From contig RPFO01002248.1 of assembly GCA_009746045.1 (NCBI GenBank), positions 92,501 to 156,500 on the forward strand: a stretch of DNA of 64,000 bases, written 5' to 3'. The stretch is from Mesostigma viride. Taxonomy: Eukaryota; Streptophyta; Mesostigmatophyceae; Mesostigmatales; Mesostigmataceae. The notes beneath the pieces are model-generated. The model was not told where the DNA came from and ran no database searches. It was given only the letters and a program-made list of their open reading frames with translations. Below are positions 22,627 to 34,250 of this stretch, piece after piece (position 1 is the stretch's first letter; each line of letters begins with the position of its first letter). Position numbers and translations under genes: made by a program.

Positions 22627-23211
22627 TGTTACGTCCCTGCCCAGACACACCTAGCCTGAGCTACGTAGCGAAAGACCCTTCTTGCCGGAATTAGGAATAA
22701 TTCAAGATAGCCTAAAGTAGGTTGCGCTTCACGACGTGAGTCGTGAGATATCTGGCATCACGGCTTGATGCCAAGCTAATTAGTACACACTTATATTGGC
22801 TAGCAATACCAATTACAAATGGATAATTGCCCCGGGCTCAATGTGTAGGCGTATTCGCACTTATCATTCATTAAACCAAGAGGACGAGACTCTCGTCCTC
22901 GGACCAATTTAACCTAGGTTGGTTGCGGCGCAGATACACGCCAATTTCCCTAGAACAATCCGAGTCACTCATTCCACGTAGGATCCGGGCCAACATCGAC
23001 CCTCAACTATAGGATCCACGCCTAGAACTACTGACGGACTCAGGACTGGCGCGGCGCCACAGCGCCGGCCCCTAAAAGGACAACCTAGGACCAAAATAAC
23101 TAGTCCAATTCACACAATAGCCAAGGTCCGTAAAACCCAAGTCCAATAGACCAAACAGCCTTAGTAATTTATTCCATTGTTACGTCCGGCCAAAAGGGCA
23201 GGGACGTAACA
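22627..23211 (-). repeat. 3' LTR of element B
   Basis: Next to it on the interior side is a polypurine tract, G-run plus AGGAG on the minus strand (about 23212-23230). Confidence 0.95.
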
Positions 23212-23432
23212 CTCCTCCCCCCCCCATGGGGGTCGGTAGTCCCTACCGTACAAGTTAGATTGGAAAAACAACGCTACTATAAGAGTACTATGTCCCAACC
23301 TCGGTTCACCCGCAGGTTAGTAATGCCAGTTCCTCTAGAAGTTGATACACAGGACCAACTCTGACGTAGTAGTAAGACTCTGAGGGTGACTGGATCAATC
23401 CGCTATCCGTCACGAAAACTATTCTAACCACT

Positions 23433-25579
23433 CTAGCGTCCGACGCTAGTGGCACGTCGCTGCGACAGGACTTCAGTGAGGGCCCTACGCCCCGCGTAGG
23501 TCATCTGTGAAGTCATCACCCCAGGGTGCGAACACAGGTCAACCTCAAAAGCCACTTGGTAGGGGGACACCTTCTGCCGACCCAGCCGGGACAGCTCCAC
23601 CCACGACCCCTTGGGCCACAGAGACAGGAACCCAGCGAGGTACTGGGGATGGGTGAATAGGAGTGTCAGCGCCGACCGATCCACCACCCCACAACGGTGC
23701 TCTCGAACAAAGTGCACCCCCATCAGGAAAACCTCCATACGCACGTGATCATCGTTGATCGACACCGTCCGGGCCCCTACAATATCGGGCGCCACCAGAT
23801 TAAGAAAGACACTCCCCTCCGCTGGAGCCACCTTGGGAGGCGTCACCACGTGTCCCACCCCGTCGACCTGATACCGCCAATCCCACCAGTCTTCGGACCC
23901 GAACCGCACAGTATGCCCCACCGCAGCGGGGAAACGAGGGTCGTCGGGTTGCGGCAGGGGCAGGGGAACCTGGGGCAGAAAGGTGATCTCTACCTGCTCC
24001 CAGTAAGCCCCGCGATCCACAGCGAACCAAGGACCCGCGTGAAACACCAGAGGAGCAGGTAGGTGCGTACCCGGGGGAACCTGAAAAGCCGGAGGTCCCT
24101 CGAATGTCACACAAAGCTTCTCCGTGCGTGGTCCTGGCCCACCATGTCTCACCGCTCTGCCCGGTACCGGCCGTATGAAGTCCCCAATGACCACTCCTCG
24201 TGAGATGACCCAGGAGCTCTGGAAGCCGCATCATAGCCCACTGAGGTGGCTGCAGAATGATCGCCTTGACGACCGTGCTGGACCATCAGGCGCTGTATCA
24301 GGTCCTGTCCTGATTGTACCGCAGCTACGAGCGCTTCCAAGCGCATCACGGGCTCCGCTGGTACCAGAATGCCCGTTCCGCCGGGATCCTCTGCGGCCCG
24401 AGGTCGCGTCTCTGCCATGGTGTGTAGGCACGGTTCCTCCGCGGAAGGGTGCGAGGGTCGACCCGACGAAGTGGGCCGGATGTGTCCCTCCGCAGGACGT
24501 GGCATTGATGAGCCGGCTGGTGCAGGCCGGGGACGTGGTTCCAGGGAGACTAGGAAAGTAGGCTCCGGTGGTTCCAAGGAGACAAGGAAGGTAGTCTCCT
24601 CTTGGCCCGCATCCGTCGGAGGACCTGAGGGGGCCACAACCGGGGGCTCGCCCCCGGCCGGCTGCTCTGTCCTAGCCGGAGCAGCTCCCGTCGTATCCGA
24701 CCGCGGTCGCCGAGACTCTCGCTCCAACTCCACCGCCGACCCCCACGTGCGCTCCCAGTACCGATCAGCCGGGCGACGAGGTGGTGGTGACGCTCGGCGA
24801 GCAGTGCGTACCTCCGTCCCCGAGTCCGAACGGGAACGCGAGCGCGAGGGCGGTGAGGGTGAGCGCCGACGTGCAGGCCGGTCTGGAGCACGCCGAGAAT
24901 CTGGTTGGCTGCCCCGCCCCAACCCGTGGACCGCGGGCGAGACCCTCGCCCAGAGGGGCGCCCCCAGCCCATCGCCGGCGGTGGCGCCTCGAAACGCGTC
25001 ACAGGGCGATGCCCTGCGCCACCCCCCAAGGAGCCCCCAGAAGGTGGATCCCTTGGAGGAGGACGAGGAAGAGGGCGTGGAGGGTAGTCATCAGAATCGG
25101 AGTCGTCACCCTCGCTCCCATCATCCTGGTCCTCGTCGTCCATCGCCACGATGCGATCCAGGGCCTGCCGTAACGAGTACTGACCCGCGCGCATACACTT
25201 CTCGCCCCGCAACGCCCCTTCCAACGGGAGGTATCGAGGAAAGTAGTTCTCCAGATGCTTCCGCACCTCGGGTGGAATTAGGAGGAGCAACAGCCGTGGA
25301 AACCAGACCTGCATCCAGCGTGTTCATGCACGCATGACACAGGCACTCCCGCTCATGGGTTTCCCAGTCGATACCGACCACCACGCCGTCGCGCTCGGCG
25401 GTGCGGGTCTCGATCTTGAACCCCACATTTCTTCGCACGAACCATCGAAAATCCTCCAGCTTAGCGGGGCCGACCCGCGCCAGAATGGAATCGGCGCGGA
25501 GATCTGACGGCATCTGGTTACGGCGCCGACGACGCCGCTCCACCAAGTCACCCTCCCGACCATAGTCGCGCACGAACAC
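23433..25579 (-). CDS. Element B ORF3, frameshifted, function unknown
   Basis: An extra region downstream of integrase and before the 3' LTR, the position of env in retroviruses. Read in pieces (25579-25300, 25314-24700, 24922-24180, 24194-23433) it parallels A's ORF3. There is an N-terminal CLCHAC element and a FPRYLP block, a proline/arginine-rich middle, a short helical LEALVAAVQSGQDLIQRL segment, and a C-terminal domain with CGVVDRS...TH...FLSLWPKGSW (23613-23693). No signal peptide or membrane helix is visible, so a fusogenic envelope is unlikely. Frame changes may be decay or assembly errors. Confidence 0.65.
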
Positions 25580-26039
25580 CGGGGGTTAAAGTCTCCTCAT
25601 TCAGCTCCTTCACTAGCTGCAGCGCGCGCGTCCGGCTCCGGGTCTGGACGACGTCTCGTGCCGGCCACCACTCCCGAGCCCCCGGCCCTTGAAGCACCCC
25701 CTCGGACTGCAGGCTCTCCGCGAGCTGTCTGCATCCTGTCATCCTGTTCTGGTAGAGGGGCCTCCGGGTAATCTGTCGTGTCCATGTCCACCAGATCTTC
25801 CTCACTCGATCCCCGTCTACTACCCGGATTCCTGCCTCTACGGCCTCCGCGGCGCTGGCAGAAGTCTGGCCCTGGGAAGCGCCTCCGCGGCGTCCCCCTG
25901 CACGGCCCACACACCACAAGCCAAGGCGTTAGTCGGCGTGTACCTAGTACCCGGCTCACACCTCACTCTCACCCTACACCGTACACCGTTATACCGCCTA
26001 TTAATGCAACTGGTGTGTCTTCTTGTATGCTTCCAGTAA

Positions 26040-27501
26040 GCGGGCGCAACCCGCTAACTCAGTAGGTGCGCCAGGAGTCCTCCGACTCATGCTGCGCGAA
26101 TCGCCATCGCACACGGTACTGTCGCTGGGTCCCCCGACCTCGTTTGACATCCGGTGTCCCACGATCGCTGCCACCTCATCCTCCTGTTCCCCGTGTCCGG
26201 ATTGAACTCCAACGGGGCCGGGGGATTGACCCTACCCTGAATGGTGTTCTGGTGGTACAACTTGAGCTGGTCACGATGGAAACGGTTGGACGTGAGGTTC
26301 CATGACACCGGGACGTCCACCTGGAACATGACGTCGTCAAACTTGGTGAGAACCTTGTAGGGGCCCAGGAACATGGGACGAAGCTTAGTCTTCAGCTCCT
26401 TCTCCACCTTGTGTGAGAATCGTCCGATCTGTGGGCCCTCCACCAGGACCCAATCGCCCACCTCAATGGACGGCGCCCGGTTATCCCGCTTGCCGGCTGT
26501 CCTCTCCAGATACCGCTCGGTCGCGGCGCGGTAGCCCTGGACTGCACTGTTATGAGCCTGGTGCATCCGCTGCAGCAAGCGATCAACCCCCTGGCGTGTG
26601 TCCAGCTTGACCTGATCCTCTCCCCGTCCGGGGCTCATAAGCAGGTCGGGAGGCGTGAGAGGGTGCCTGCCAGAGTTGAGGAAAAAGGGGGTAAATCCGT
26701 GGGCGGCCTGGGGGGCATTGTTCAGGGAGAACTCCACCAAGCCCAGAAGTTCCTCCCAATTGCTGCCCACCGCGTCGGTGTAGTGTCGCATGGTCTCCTG
26801 CACTGTGCGGTTCAACCGCTCCACCAGATGTGACGACGAACTGTGGTAGGCCGTGCCCAGCGACACCTTGGTGCCCAGCCGTTCGAAAACTCCTGCCAGA
26901 ATTTGGCCGTGAAGAGCTTGTCGCGGTCGGAGATGAACTGTCGGCTGAGCCCGTGGAACCGGAACACGTGCGTCAGGTATATCTTGGCGCACTCCTCCGC
27001 AGTGAGGTCGGCCGGACACGGGGCCAAGTGACACATGCGCGTCAGGCGGTCCACGAACACCAGGACCATGCTGTTGCCGCTCTTCGCCTTCTTGAACGGG
27101 CCGATGAAGTCCATCATGATAGAATCCCAAGGACCCATCGGATCAGGTAACGTCTTGGGGACGGCTTGCGAGCCCGTGTTCCTGGACTTCATGATCTGGC
27201 ACGAGGGGCACTGGCGCACATATGTCTCAATATACTCCTTCATCCCTGGCCAGTAGAAATGTTTGCGGGCCCGAGGATAAAGACGGTGGCTTCCTTGATG
27301 TCCGCCTAGAAGCGAATCGTGGAGCTCGTGAAGCAAGGCGGCCCTACAAAGCTCCGGGACATACAGCCGCCATTCCTCCGGCTGGACACTCACGAACAGG
27401 CGTCCATCCTGGAACTTGCAAGGGTAGGCACCCATCTGCTGGGGATGCGCCCGGATGGCTTCAAGCGCCGCTTCCTCCGTGACCGTGAAACGACTGATCA
27501 T
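26040..27501 (-). CDS. pol: Element B integrase and broken chromodomain
   Basis: HHCC zinc region (HELHDSLLGGHQG ... CPSCQIMK), DDE core (WDSIMMDFIGPF, FISDRDKLF, LVERLNRTV) and a GPF-type end. One frame change lies near 26880. The C-terminus still encodes a chromodomain (GRGTQRQYRVRW, ELAGCARLLEAYK), but spread over more than one frame between about 26220 and 26040. Confidence 0.8.
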
Positions 27502-28661
27502 CGTCTCCAGGTCCGACGTGACTGTGAACGCGTCCGCGGCCGGTCTGTCTCCGCACTCGCCTGGTTGACGAATTCGGAGAAGACTGTGGGCGGGCCGATC
27601 GGCTGAAGCTGAAAAATTCCCTGGGGCGGCACCACATGGCTAAGGGGCATGCGCATATGCGATCCCTCCCCCTCCCCGGGGGCGTCCACGTCCTCGTGGG
27701 CACTCGTCTCCTCCAAGAGAGGTGACAAGTCATCGCTGGTGGTGTGTCCCAGATGAAACAGGTGGCGGGCCCGGGGAGACCGTGGCTCCGCGCCGTAGGC
27801 GGTCCCCGGGGCGGCCACTGGTACGCAAGTGGTATGAAGCACATCCATGTCCTCGTAGAACCAATAGTCCGCCCGTCGCGAAAGGGCGTCTGGCACCACG
27901 TTGTCCGCGCCCTTGACGTATTGGATCTTGAATGGCGCAAACTGTGACAAGTACTCCATCCACCGCGCTTGGCGGGGCGTCAGGTTGGGCTGCACCAGGA
28001 GGTGGGTGAGCGGCCGGTGGTCGGTGTGGATCACCAGGCGGTGGGGGTCGAGATCCCCCTGCTCACTAATGGCCACCGAAAACTGGGCCCCCAGAAGATG
28101 ATGACGCCACGTGTGGCAGCTGTAGACTACTGCCAGAAGCTCCTGCTGATGCACTGGGTAATTCCGCTCCGCCGGAATCATTGTGCGTGAGATATACTCG
28201 ATGGGCTGAAGACCCTTGCCTTGGTCCTGCAGGAGGACACCCCCGATGGCCACCTTGCTGGCGTCCGTAGCCACGACGAAAGGAAGGGCCGGGTCCGGCA
28301 GGATAAGGACTGGTGCTGTGGTGAGGTGGCGCTTAAGCGCCTCAAAAGCCTGTTGGCACTGCTCAGCCCAGAGGAACGGGGTACCCTTCTTGAGAAGAGC
28401 GTTGATCGGAGCGGCGATGGTGGCAAACCGTGGGATGAACCGTCGGTAGTAAGATGCCAATCCCAGGAAGCTGCGCACCCCCTTCACATCCGTAGGGACA
28501 GGCCATTGCTGGACGGACTCGATCTTCTCCGGGTCGGTCGCGATGGGCACCGTCTGCGGACAAGGTATGGCCCAGAAACGGCACGCAGCGGCCGGCGCGC
28601 ACCTTGGCTTTCCGCGCCGAAAGGTGCTCATCCTCCATGATCTGCAGCACGGCGTCCACAT
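27498..28661 (-). CDS. pol: Element B RT connection and RNase H
   Basis: FLGLASYYRRFIPRFA thumb/connection block, RNase H motifs VVATDASKVAIGGVL and VIHTDHRPLTHLL, and the ALSRRADY end. It overlaps the preceding frame near 28640, where one indel separates it from the RT palm. Confidence 0.85.
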   Translation of the reverse strand: MWTPCCRSWRMSTFRRGKPRCAPAAACRFWAIPCPQTVPIATDPEKIESVQQWPVPTDVKGVRSFLGLASYYRRFIPRFATIAAPINALLKKGTPFLWAEQCQQAFEALKRHLTTAPVLILPDPALPFVVATDASKVAIGGVLLQDQGKGLQPIEYISRTMIPAERNYPVHQQELLAVVYSCHTWRHHLLGAQFSVAISEQGDLDPHRLVIHTDHRPLTHLLVQPNLTPRQARWMEYLSQFAPFKIQYVKGADNVVPDALSRRADYWFYEDMDVLHTTCVPVAAPGTAYGAEPRSPRARHLFHLGHTTSDDLSPLLEETSAHEDVDAPGEGEGSHMRMPLSHVVPPQGIFQLQPIGPPTVFSEFVNQASAETDRPRTRSQSRRTWRR

Positions 28662-30604
28662 CCTCTAGGTGCTCCCCGAACGTCTTGGAGTACACCAGGA
28701 TGTCGTCCAGATACGCCAGCGCGCACGTGCGCTTGTAGGTCCAGGGCGGGCGCGCCCCCTTCTGCGGGTCCGCCAGGTCCTGGGAGACCTGCGGCAAGTG
28801 GGCTGTGCCCATCACCGGACGGAGGATGTCATTCATCAGCATCTGGAAGGACGCAGGCGAATTGCACAGCCCCATTGCCGCCACCCGAAACTGATAGTGA
28901 CCGAAGGGCGTAGCGAACGCGGTCTTGTGGCAGTCTTCTGGCGCGATGCGCAGCTGCCAAAACCCGTCCGCACAGTCGATGACGGTGAAACACGTGGCCC
29001 CCTGGACACGGTTGAAGATGTCGTCGATCCGCGGTAGAGGATACCGGGACTTGACGGTGATGGCGTTCAGCTTCCGGTAATCCGTCACCAGACGCCACTT
29101 GCCTCCTGGCTTGGGAACGAGCAGCACGCCCGCTGAGAAGGGGCTGTTGCTGGGTTCAATGAGCCCCGCGTCGAGCAGTGAAATGAGGATCTTCTTGAGC
29201 TCCACCAGCTCGACTGGGCCCATGCGGTACATGGGAGACACGGTAGGACCGGAACCCTCCTGGAGCTGGACACGGTGCAACACCGATCGATTGGGAGGGA
29301 ACTGGGGGGTGCGATCCGCAAAAAGGGTAGTGCGCTTCTCCAGGACGGCATTGAACCGCGCCAGCTCATCCGGTGTGAATCCGGCACCAATCTCGTTAAG
29401 CAGAGCCTGAGTGCTATCCAGGTCTATGCGATACATCGCGTACTCCTTGCCCTTCCGAAGCTGGCGCGCCAGCGTCTTGCTACTCATCAGGATCTGGGAC
29501 GCTGGTCGAGGCCCGTCCGCCGAGCGCTCGTGTGTAATGTTATGGACCTCCGCGGCCTGTGCCCTATACTCGCTGTCAGGGCACCAGAATGAACCATCCG
29601 GAAACCAAACTACCCGCCGGCGCACACTGATGTCCACATCCTGCTTGTCCAGCCAGTCCACTCCAATGATGATGTCGGCAGCGCCCAGCGGCGCAATAGT
29701 CGCCACCAGGTCCACCGGCGTGCCCTGCAGCACACCCTTGATGTCTGCTAGGCCCGGCGATTGGTGTCGCCGACCGTCTGAGTAGGTGACATAGACTGCC
29801 GTGGTGTGAGGCCGGGGTACCAGGCCCAGCCGACGCACCAGGGCCTCGTTGATGAAGGACGTGGAGGCGCCGGTGTCGACCAGGAACTTCACGTCCATGA
29901 TCGTTTTCTCCTTCAAATACGGATCAAGGACGGTGGGAGGGACCAATAACCCTCCGCTGAAAAGAAACAGATGCCGCGAATCTCCTTGAGATGCACGCGC
30001 CGCCGGTTGGGAGGACGCGTCTGCGGCCACGTTATTGACGTCTACCTCTACTCTAGTTGACTCCGCGTCTGGGCTACCATCTGATTTTTCTATCCTATCC
30101 CCTACCCCGGGACCCAAGCCCATGGGCAGGGCTACTACTCCCGAGGAGCGGTGGGACGGGAGGCCGCCTCGCCCGACCACCCGCCCTCTTCCCCCCCTCC
30201 TCCTCTTCGTCAGCCCCCCCTCCTCGTCGTCGTACTCGTAGCCAGCCACTGCCTGCGTTTGGCCGGAAGAGGAGGACTGTCGCCGCGCCTCCATCTCGTT
30301 GACCGCACGCAACACACCCTTGGTAGAGCTGGTCGCGGGTGGTCGCGGCTGCTGGTACTGCGTCGGGGCCTGTCTGGCGTGCTGCAGGCGAGCCGCACGC
30401 TCACCCGCGTTGCGGGGTCGATCCCGAGGACCGGAGGAGTCGGGGCGGCTGCCGAAGGCCGGGCCGGAGAAACGAACACTGGGTGTCCCCTCTCCTGTCC
30501 CACGACTGGCGTTCTTGCCCCGGAGCTTGGGGCAGTCGCGCTTGAGGTGCCCCACCTCGCTGCACATGAAGCAGCGCGCCTTGCTAGCGTCGATCGCGTT
30601 GACG
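28640..30604 (-). CDS. pol: Element B zinc knuckle, protease and reverse transcriptase
   Basis: Begins with the gag zinc knuckle (MCSEVGHLKRDC), then retropepsin (LVDTGASTSFINEAL and ADIIIGVDWL), then RT with the LVPKPGGKWRLV, FATPFGHYQF and catalytic YLDDILVYS motifs. Gag and pol appear fused or separated only by an indel near 30605. Confidence 0.88.
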
Positions 30605-32032
30605 CCAGGTCAGTGTAGCCCTCGTCAGGGTCGTCGAGGTACTCGTCCTCCTCCTCGCCGGCGAAATCAGTGGAGTACATCTGGTTCACCCGTCGCGGGG
30701 GAGCAGGTCTGAAGAAACGGCGCACTGATGGGGCACGCCCGCGAGCCACTACGTCGGCCACCTGTAGGAGATACCTCTGGATATTCAAGATGTCCCACTC
30801 TTCCCAAGGGACATCAGCATAGTGCTTGAATACCTCATCCTGCAGCTCAGGACAGAGTGCCTCGATGAACCTGCTCTTGTACTCGTACCAGGTCATGTCA
30901 GCCAGGTAGGCGGCGCTGGACTCGAACTTAGACAGAAACTCGCGATATGGGGTGGTCCCCTGGCGCAGCTTGCTGAAGGCCATCCGCTCGTGGAGTGTAG
31001 CATCTGGGGGCACCAGCTTGCGACGCACGCGGTCCATCAGTTCCGCCAAGGTTTGCGGGTATGACTGGGACGCGATGCTCTCACAGTTCAAGATGCTTAT
31101 CACCGAGGGGTCCATACAGGAGTTAATCACCAGATCAATCAGATCGCTGGTGGCCAGCTGCCAGTTGTGATGATTGCGCCAGATGGTATACTGTCGTCGC
31201 CACATGCGTCCCCATTCCTCTACCTCGCGCGGTTTCATGTCCGCGTGCAGCTTGGGTACATTCTTGAAATTGGGCATCGGTGGGGCCTTTACTGCGGCGG
31301 TGACAGGCCCACCGACGTCTACGTGGGGGATATCGCCGAAGTCGGGGGGCTGCGACCGGGGAGAGCTGGATCTGGGCGGCGTACCATGAGTCCGCCGCAC
31401 CTGGACGGATGAGGGGTGTTCGTACCCGGGTCATCCAAGGCCACCCTGCTGAAGCTGAAGTTGCCAGCAGGCGCAGGCGAGGGGACCGCGCTTTGGTCAA
31501 GCACCCGTGGACGCTGCGGTTGAGCCGGGCGCTGGACTGGCGTGTGAGTCTCCTCGTCTCTGGTGGTGACACTGCTCCTGGTCTCCCCTGGGCTGGTCCG
31601 TGGTCTATGAGTACCAACGGGCGGGCCCTGCGTGACAGTTCCCTCGTCCGTCTCGTTAGTCCCTTCCAGGTCATCGAACTCGCCATCTGCCCCTGGGGCC
31701 TCCCCTTCCTCGTCCGAATACCATAGCGCCGTGGGTAACAGGGACGTGCTGCCGAAGGACACTCTGCGTCTGCCCCGGTGTGGGGGCCCGGTGGAGGTCC
31801 CTGGGGCCGCCCCCGACCTGCCCAAGGATGCGTTGGCCGCCCGGTGACTGGCTGCTGATGGCGGTAGTGCAGGGTATCTCCATTCTCGTCTCCTGCTGCT
31901 CTGGATCCGGTGGTAGCCATTGTGGTCTCGTCTGGGGTTGTTGCTGCTGCATCCGGGGTTGCTGCTGTTGCCATTGCTGCTGTGGTGACCGTTGCTGCTG
32001 CTGATGCTGCGGTTGCTGTTGCTGCTGCTGCG

Positions 32033-32114
<82 letters not shown>

Positions 32115-32285
32115 CTGTTGCTGCGGCTGCTGCTGCTGTTGCTGCTGCTGCGAGTACTCTTGGAGTCTCTCTCGGTCGTCCCTGTCATCTCCCTGCCTTG
32201 TTAAGGCGTCTAGAGTGTCCCCATCCGCTGGGAACCTAGGGTTCTGATCTCTGGATCGTTGGGAGCCTTCCGCAGGTCTCTCCAT
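30600..32285 (-). CDS. gag: Element B Gag with long polyglutamine tract, frameshifted
   Basis: Starts at ATG 32285 and runs into a polyglutamine region (about residues 45-95, CAG/CAA mixture, 32000-32150). It then shifts frame twice (near 31850 and 31340) before the capsid-like core (NFKNVPKLHADM ... RRKLVPPDATLHERM) that parallels element A Gag. A further frame change near 30605 precedes the zinc knuckle. Confidence 0.75.
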
Positions 32286-32582
32286 GATCTCACCTGGATC
32301 TGTCCCTACTTGGACGTGCAGTGGTACCTCTATTCCCTCTGTACCGTGCTCGTGGTTGTCTACCGGTTCTAATTCTGTATTCTCACGATCTCGTTCTCTA
32401 GGCTCCTACTCTGGATCTCTGGCGTTCCTTGTTTGGGACCGTGTTGGCATGGTGCTCGTACCGGTACCTTACACTGCAGGCAACACCTCCCCAGGAAGGA
32501 AGAGAGAGAAAGAGAGAGAGCAACCACGTGCTATAGAGCTATAACTATAGAACCTAATACTACTCCCTAGTACTGGTCTCCT

Positions 32583-32921
32583 CTACTGCTTGCTAGGGCC
32601 AATGGTCAGCTGAGAGAAAGTCACTGTAACTGCTGTCCCCTCCCCCTGATTGCTGAGTGTGGGTGGCTTGGAGCATTCACGTGTGATGTGCATCCCCTCA
32701 GGCAATGGCATGTGTTCCCTAACAAACCTATCTGCATCTGTAATGTTATCAAACCCTTTCCACTTAGCACTAGAGCCTTGGGACAATATCTTATCTTTAA
32801 TATGCTCCTCACAAGTCTTCCAGCTGTAGAATATAGCAGGCCTACCCTTATCCCCGTCGTGAGCTACTGCGTAGTAAGGAAATCCAGACTGTCCACCCTT
32901 GTTTATTTTACGTCGTGGCAT
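32583..32921 (-). CDS. Element B ORF0: viroplasmin / RNase H1 N-terminal-like protein
   Basis: 112 codons in the same position as A's ORF0. Residues about 15-70 (YYAVAHDGDKGRPAIFYSW ... WKGFDNITDADRFV) keep the Y-Y-A-V strand, G-R-P loop, S-W turn and K-x-F / A-x-x-F-V helix of the hybrid-binding fold. The C-terminus resembles that of A. Intact frame with ATG start. Sequence identity to A's ORF0 is low, so the domain is held by selection on fold rather than by recent copying (inference). Confidence 0.75.
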   Translation of the reverse strand: MPRRKINKGGQSGFPYYAVAHDGDKGRPAIFYSWKTCEEHIKDKILSQGSSAKWKGFDNITDADRFVREHMPLPEGMHITRECSKPPTLSNQGEGTAVTVTFSQLTIGPSKQ

Positions 32922-33329
32922 GTTACATCATAGTCTGGCAGCGGCTTGCAAGCAGAGAGAAAGGGGAAACCCAGGCTACCTCTAATGCAGTGACCTTAAA
33001 CAAACGAGGAGAGAGCACGGAGTATCACAGCACACGCCCGAGCCTTCCGCAGGAACGGGCTATACGCACACACGGAGGTAAACACCGTCAACACAGTCGG
33101 CAACAGCCAGACGGTATCCACCCCCACGACCCCTTGCAGGTCAAACAACGAATGTCCGTCTCCGCGACGTCCATGGGCACCAACAACATTTACAACCTAT
33201 AGAGGCACAACATATAACATAAACCCCCTACGCGCGCGGTCCCGGAGAGAAAGCAAGCTCGCCAGCTAGCCTTCAGCAGGCATAGCTTGTAAAGAAAGAA
33301 TTCTAACTAGGGGACGTACCATCTTCGAT

Positions 33330-33661
33330 GACGTTAATCCCTCCTGAGCTGGCCGCCACCCGGTGTCGTTGAAGGCAAGCCCTGGCCGCCACTAGGTGTC
33401 GTTGAAAACAGGAGAGCTGAACGCTATCGTTGACAGCACCTCACCACAGGACTATTGCTAGCCCCGCCGAGTATCCCAGACTGGCCGCTTGCTGCTAGGT
33501 CGTCGTTGAATCCCTTTACGGGCTGGCCGCCGGCCTGACAGCAATCGTTGAATTCCGGAACCTCTACCTACGCCAAGCTTCGTCTTGGTATCCTAATTGG
33601 CTCACTAACCCTCTCCGCGAGAGTTAGCTAACCTTTCCAGCACATTTCCTCCGATAACCAG
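33330..33661 (-). repeat. Leader of element B with repeated CTGGCCGCC/TCGTTGA modules
   Basis: TCGTTGA-type words recur at about 33366, 33400, 33426, 33503 and 33545, mostly with CTGGCCGCC 15-30 bases away (plus-strand notation). The element's primer-binding region CTGGTTATCGGAGG (minus) lies at 33661 and below. Confidence 0.6.
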
Positions 33662-34245
33662 TGTTACGTCCCTGCCCAGACACACCTAGCCTGAGCTACG
33701 TAGCGAAAGACCCTTCTTGCCGGAATTAGGAATAATTCAAGATAGCCTAAAGTAGGTTGCGCTTCACGACGTGAGTCGTGAGATATCTGGCATCACGGCT
33801 TAATGCCAAGCTAATTAGTACACACTTATATTGGCTAGCAATACCAATTACAAATGGATAATGCCCCGGGCTCAATGTGTAGGCGTATTCGCACTTATCA
33901 TTCATTAAACCAAGAGGACGAGACTCTCGTCCTCGGACCAATTTAACCTAGGTTGGTTGCGGCGCAGATACACGCCAATTTCCCTAGAACAATCCGAGTC
34001 ACTCATTCCACGTAGGATCCGGGCCAACATCGACCCTCAACTATAGGATCCACGCCTAGAACTACTGACGGACTCAGGACTGGCGCGGCGCCACAGCGCC
34101 GGCCCCTAAAAGGACAACCTAGGACCAAAATAACTAGTCCAATTCACACAATAGCCAAGGTCCGTAAAACCCAAGTCCAATAGACCAAACAGCCTTAGTA
34201 ATTTATTCCATTGTTACGTCCGGCCAAAAGGGCAGGGACGTAACA
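33662..34245 (-). repeat. 5' LTR of element B
   Basis: Starts directly after the leader and ends at the TGTGA duplication. Confidence 0.95.
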
Positions 34246-34250
34246 TGTGA

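Larger units (their letters stand above)
22627..34245 (-). mobile_element. Element B: complete Ty3/chromovirus inserted in element A
   Basis: 11.6 kb with 585/584-bp LTRs beginning TGTTACGTCCCTGCCC and ending GGGCAGGGACGTAACA (long inverted ends), flanked by TGTGA at 22622-22626 and 34246-34250. Same gene order as A: ORF0, gag, protease, RT, RNase H, integrase, chromodomain, ORF3. I found only two LTR differences (a C indel near 22830, G/A at the CGGCTTGATG site). The coding region nonetheless needs about ten frame changes to be read through. Its GC-rich codon use differs strongly from A. Confidence 0.93.

Noticed and set aside
31910-32239. Alanine/valine- and leucine-rich plus-strand frames
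   Set aside because: Antisense of the polyglutamine tract of B's Gag.
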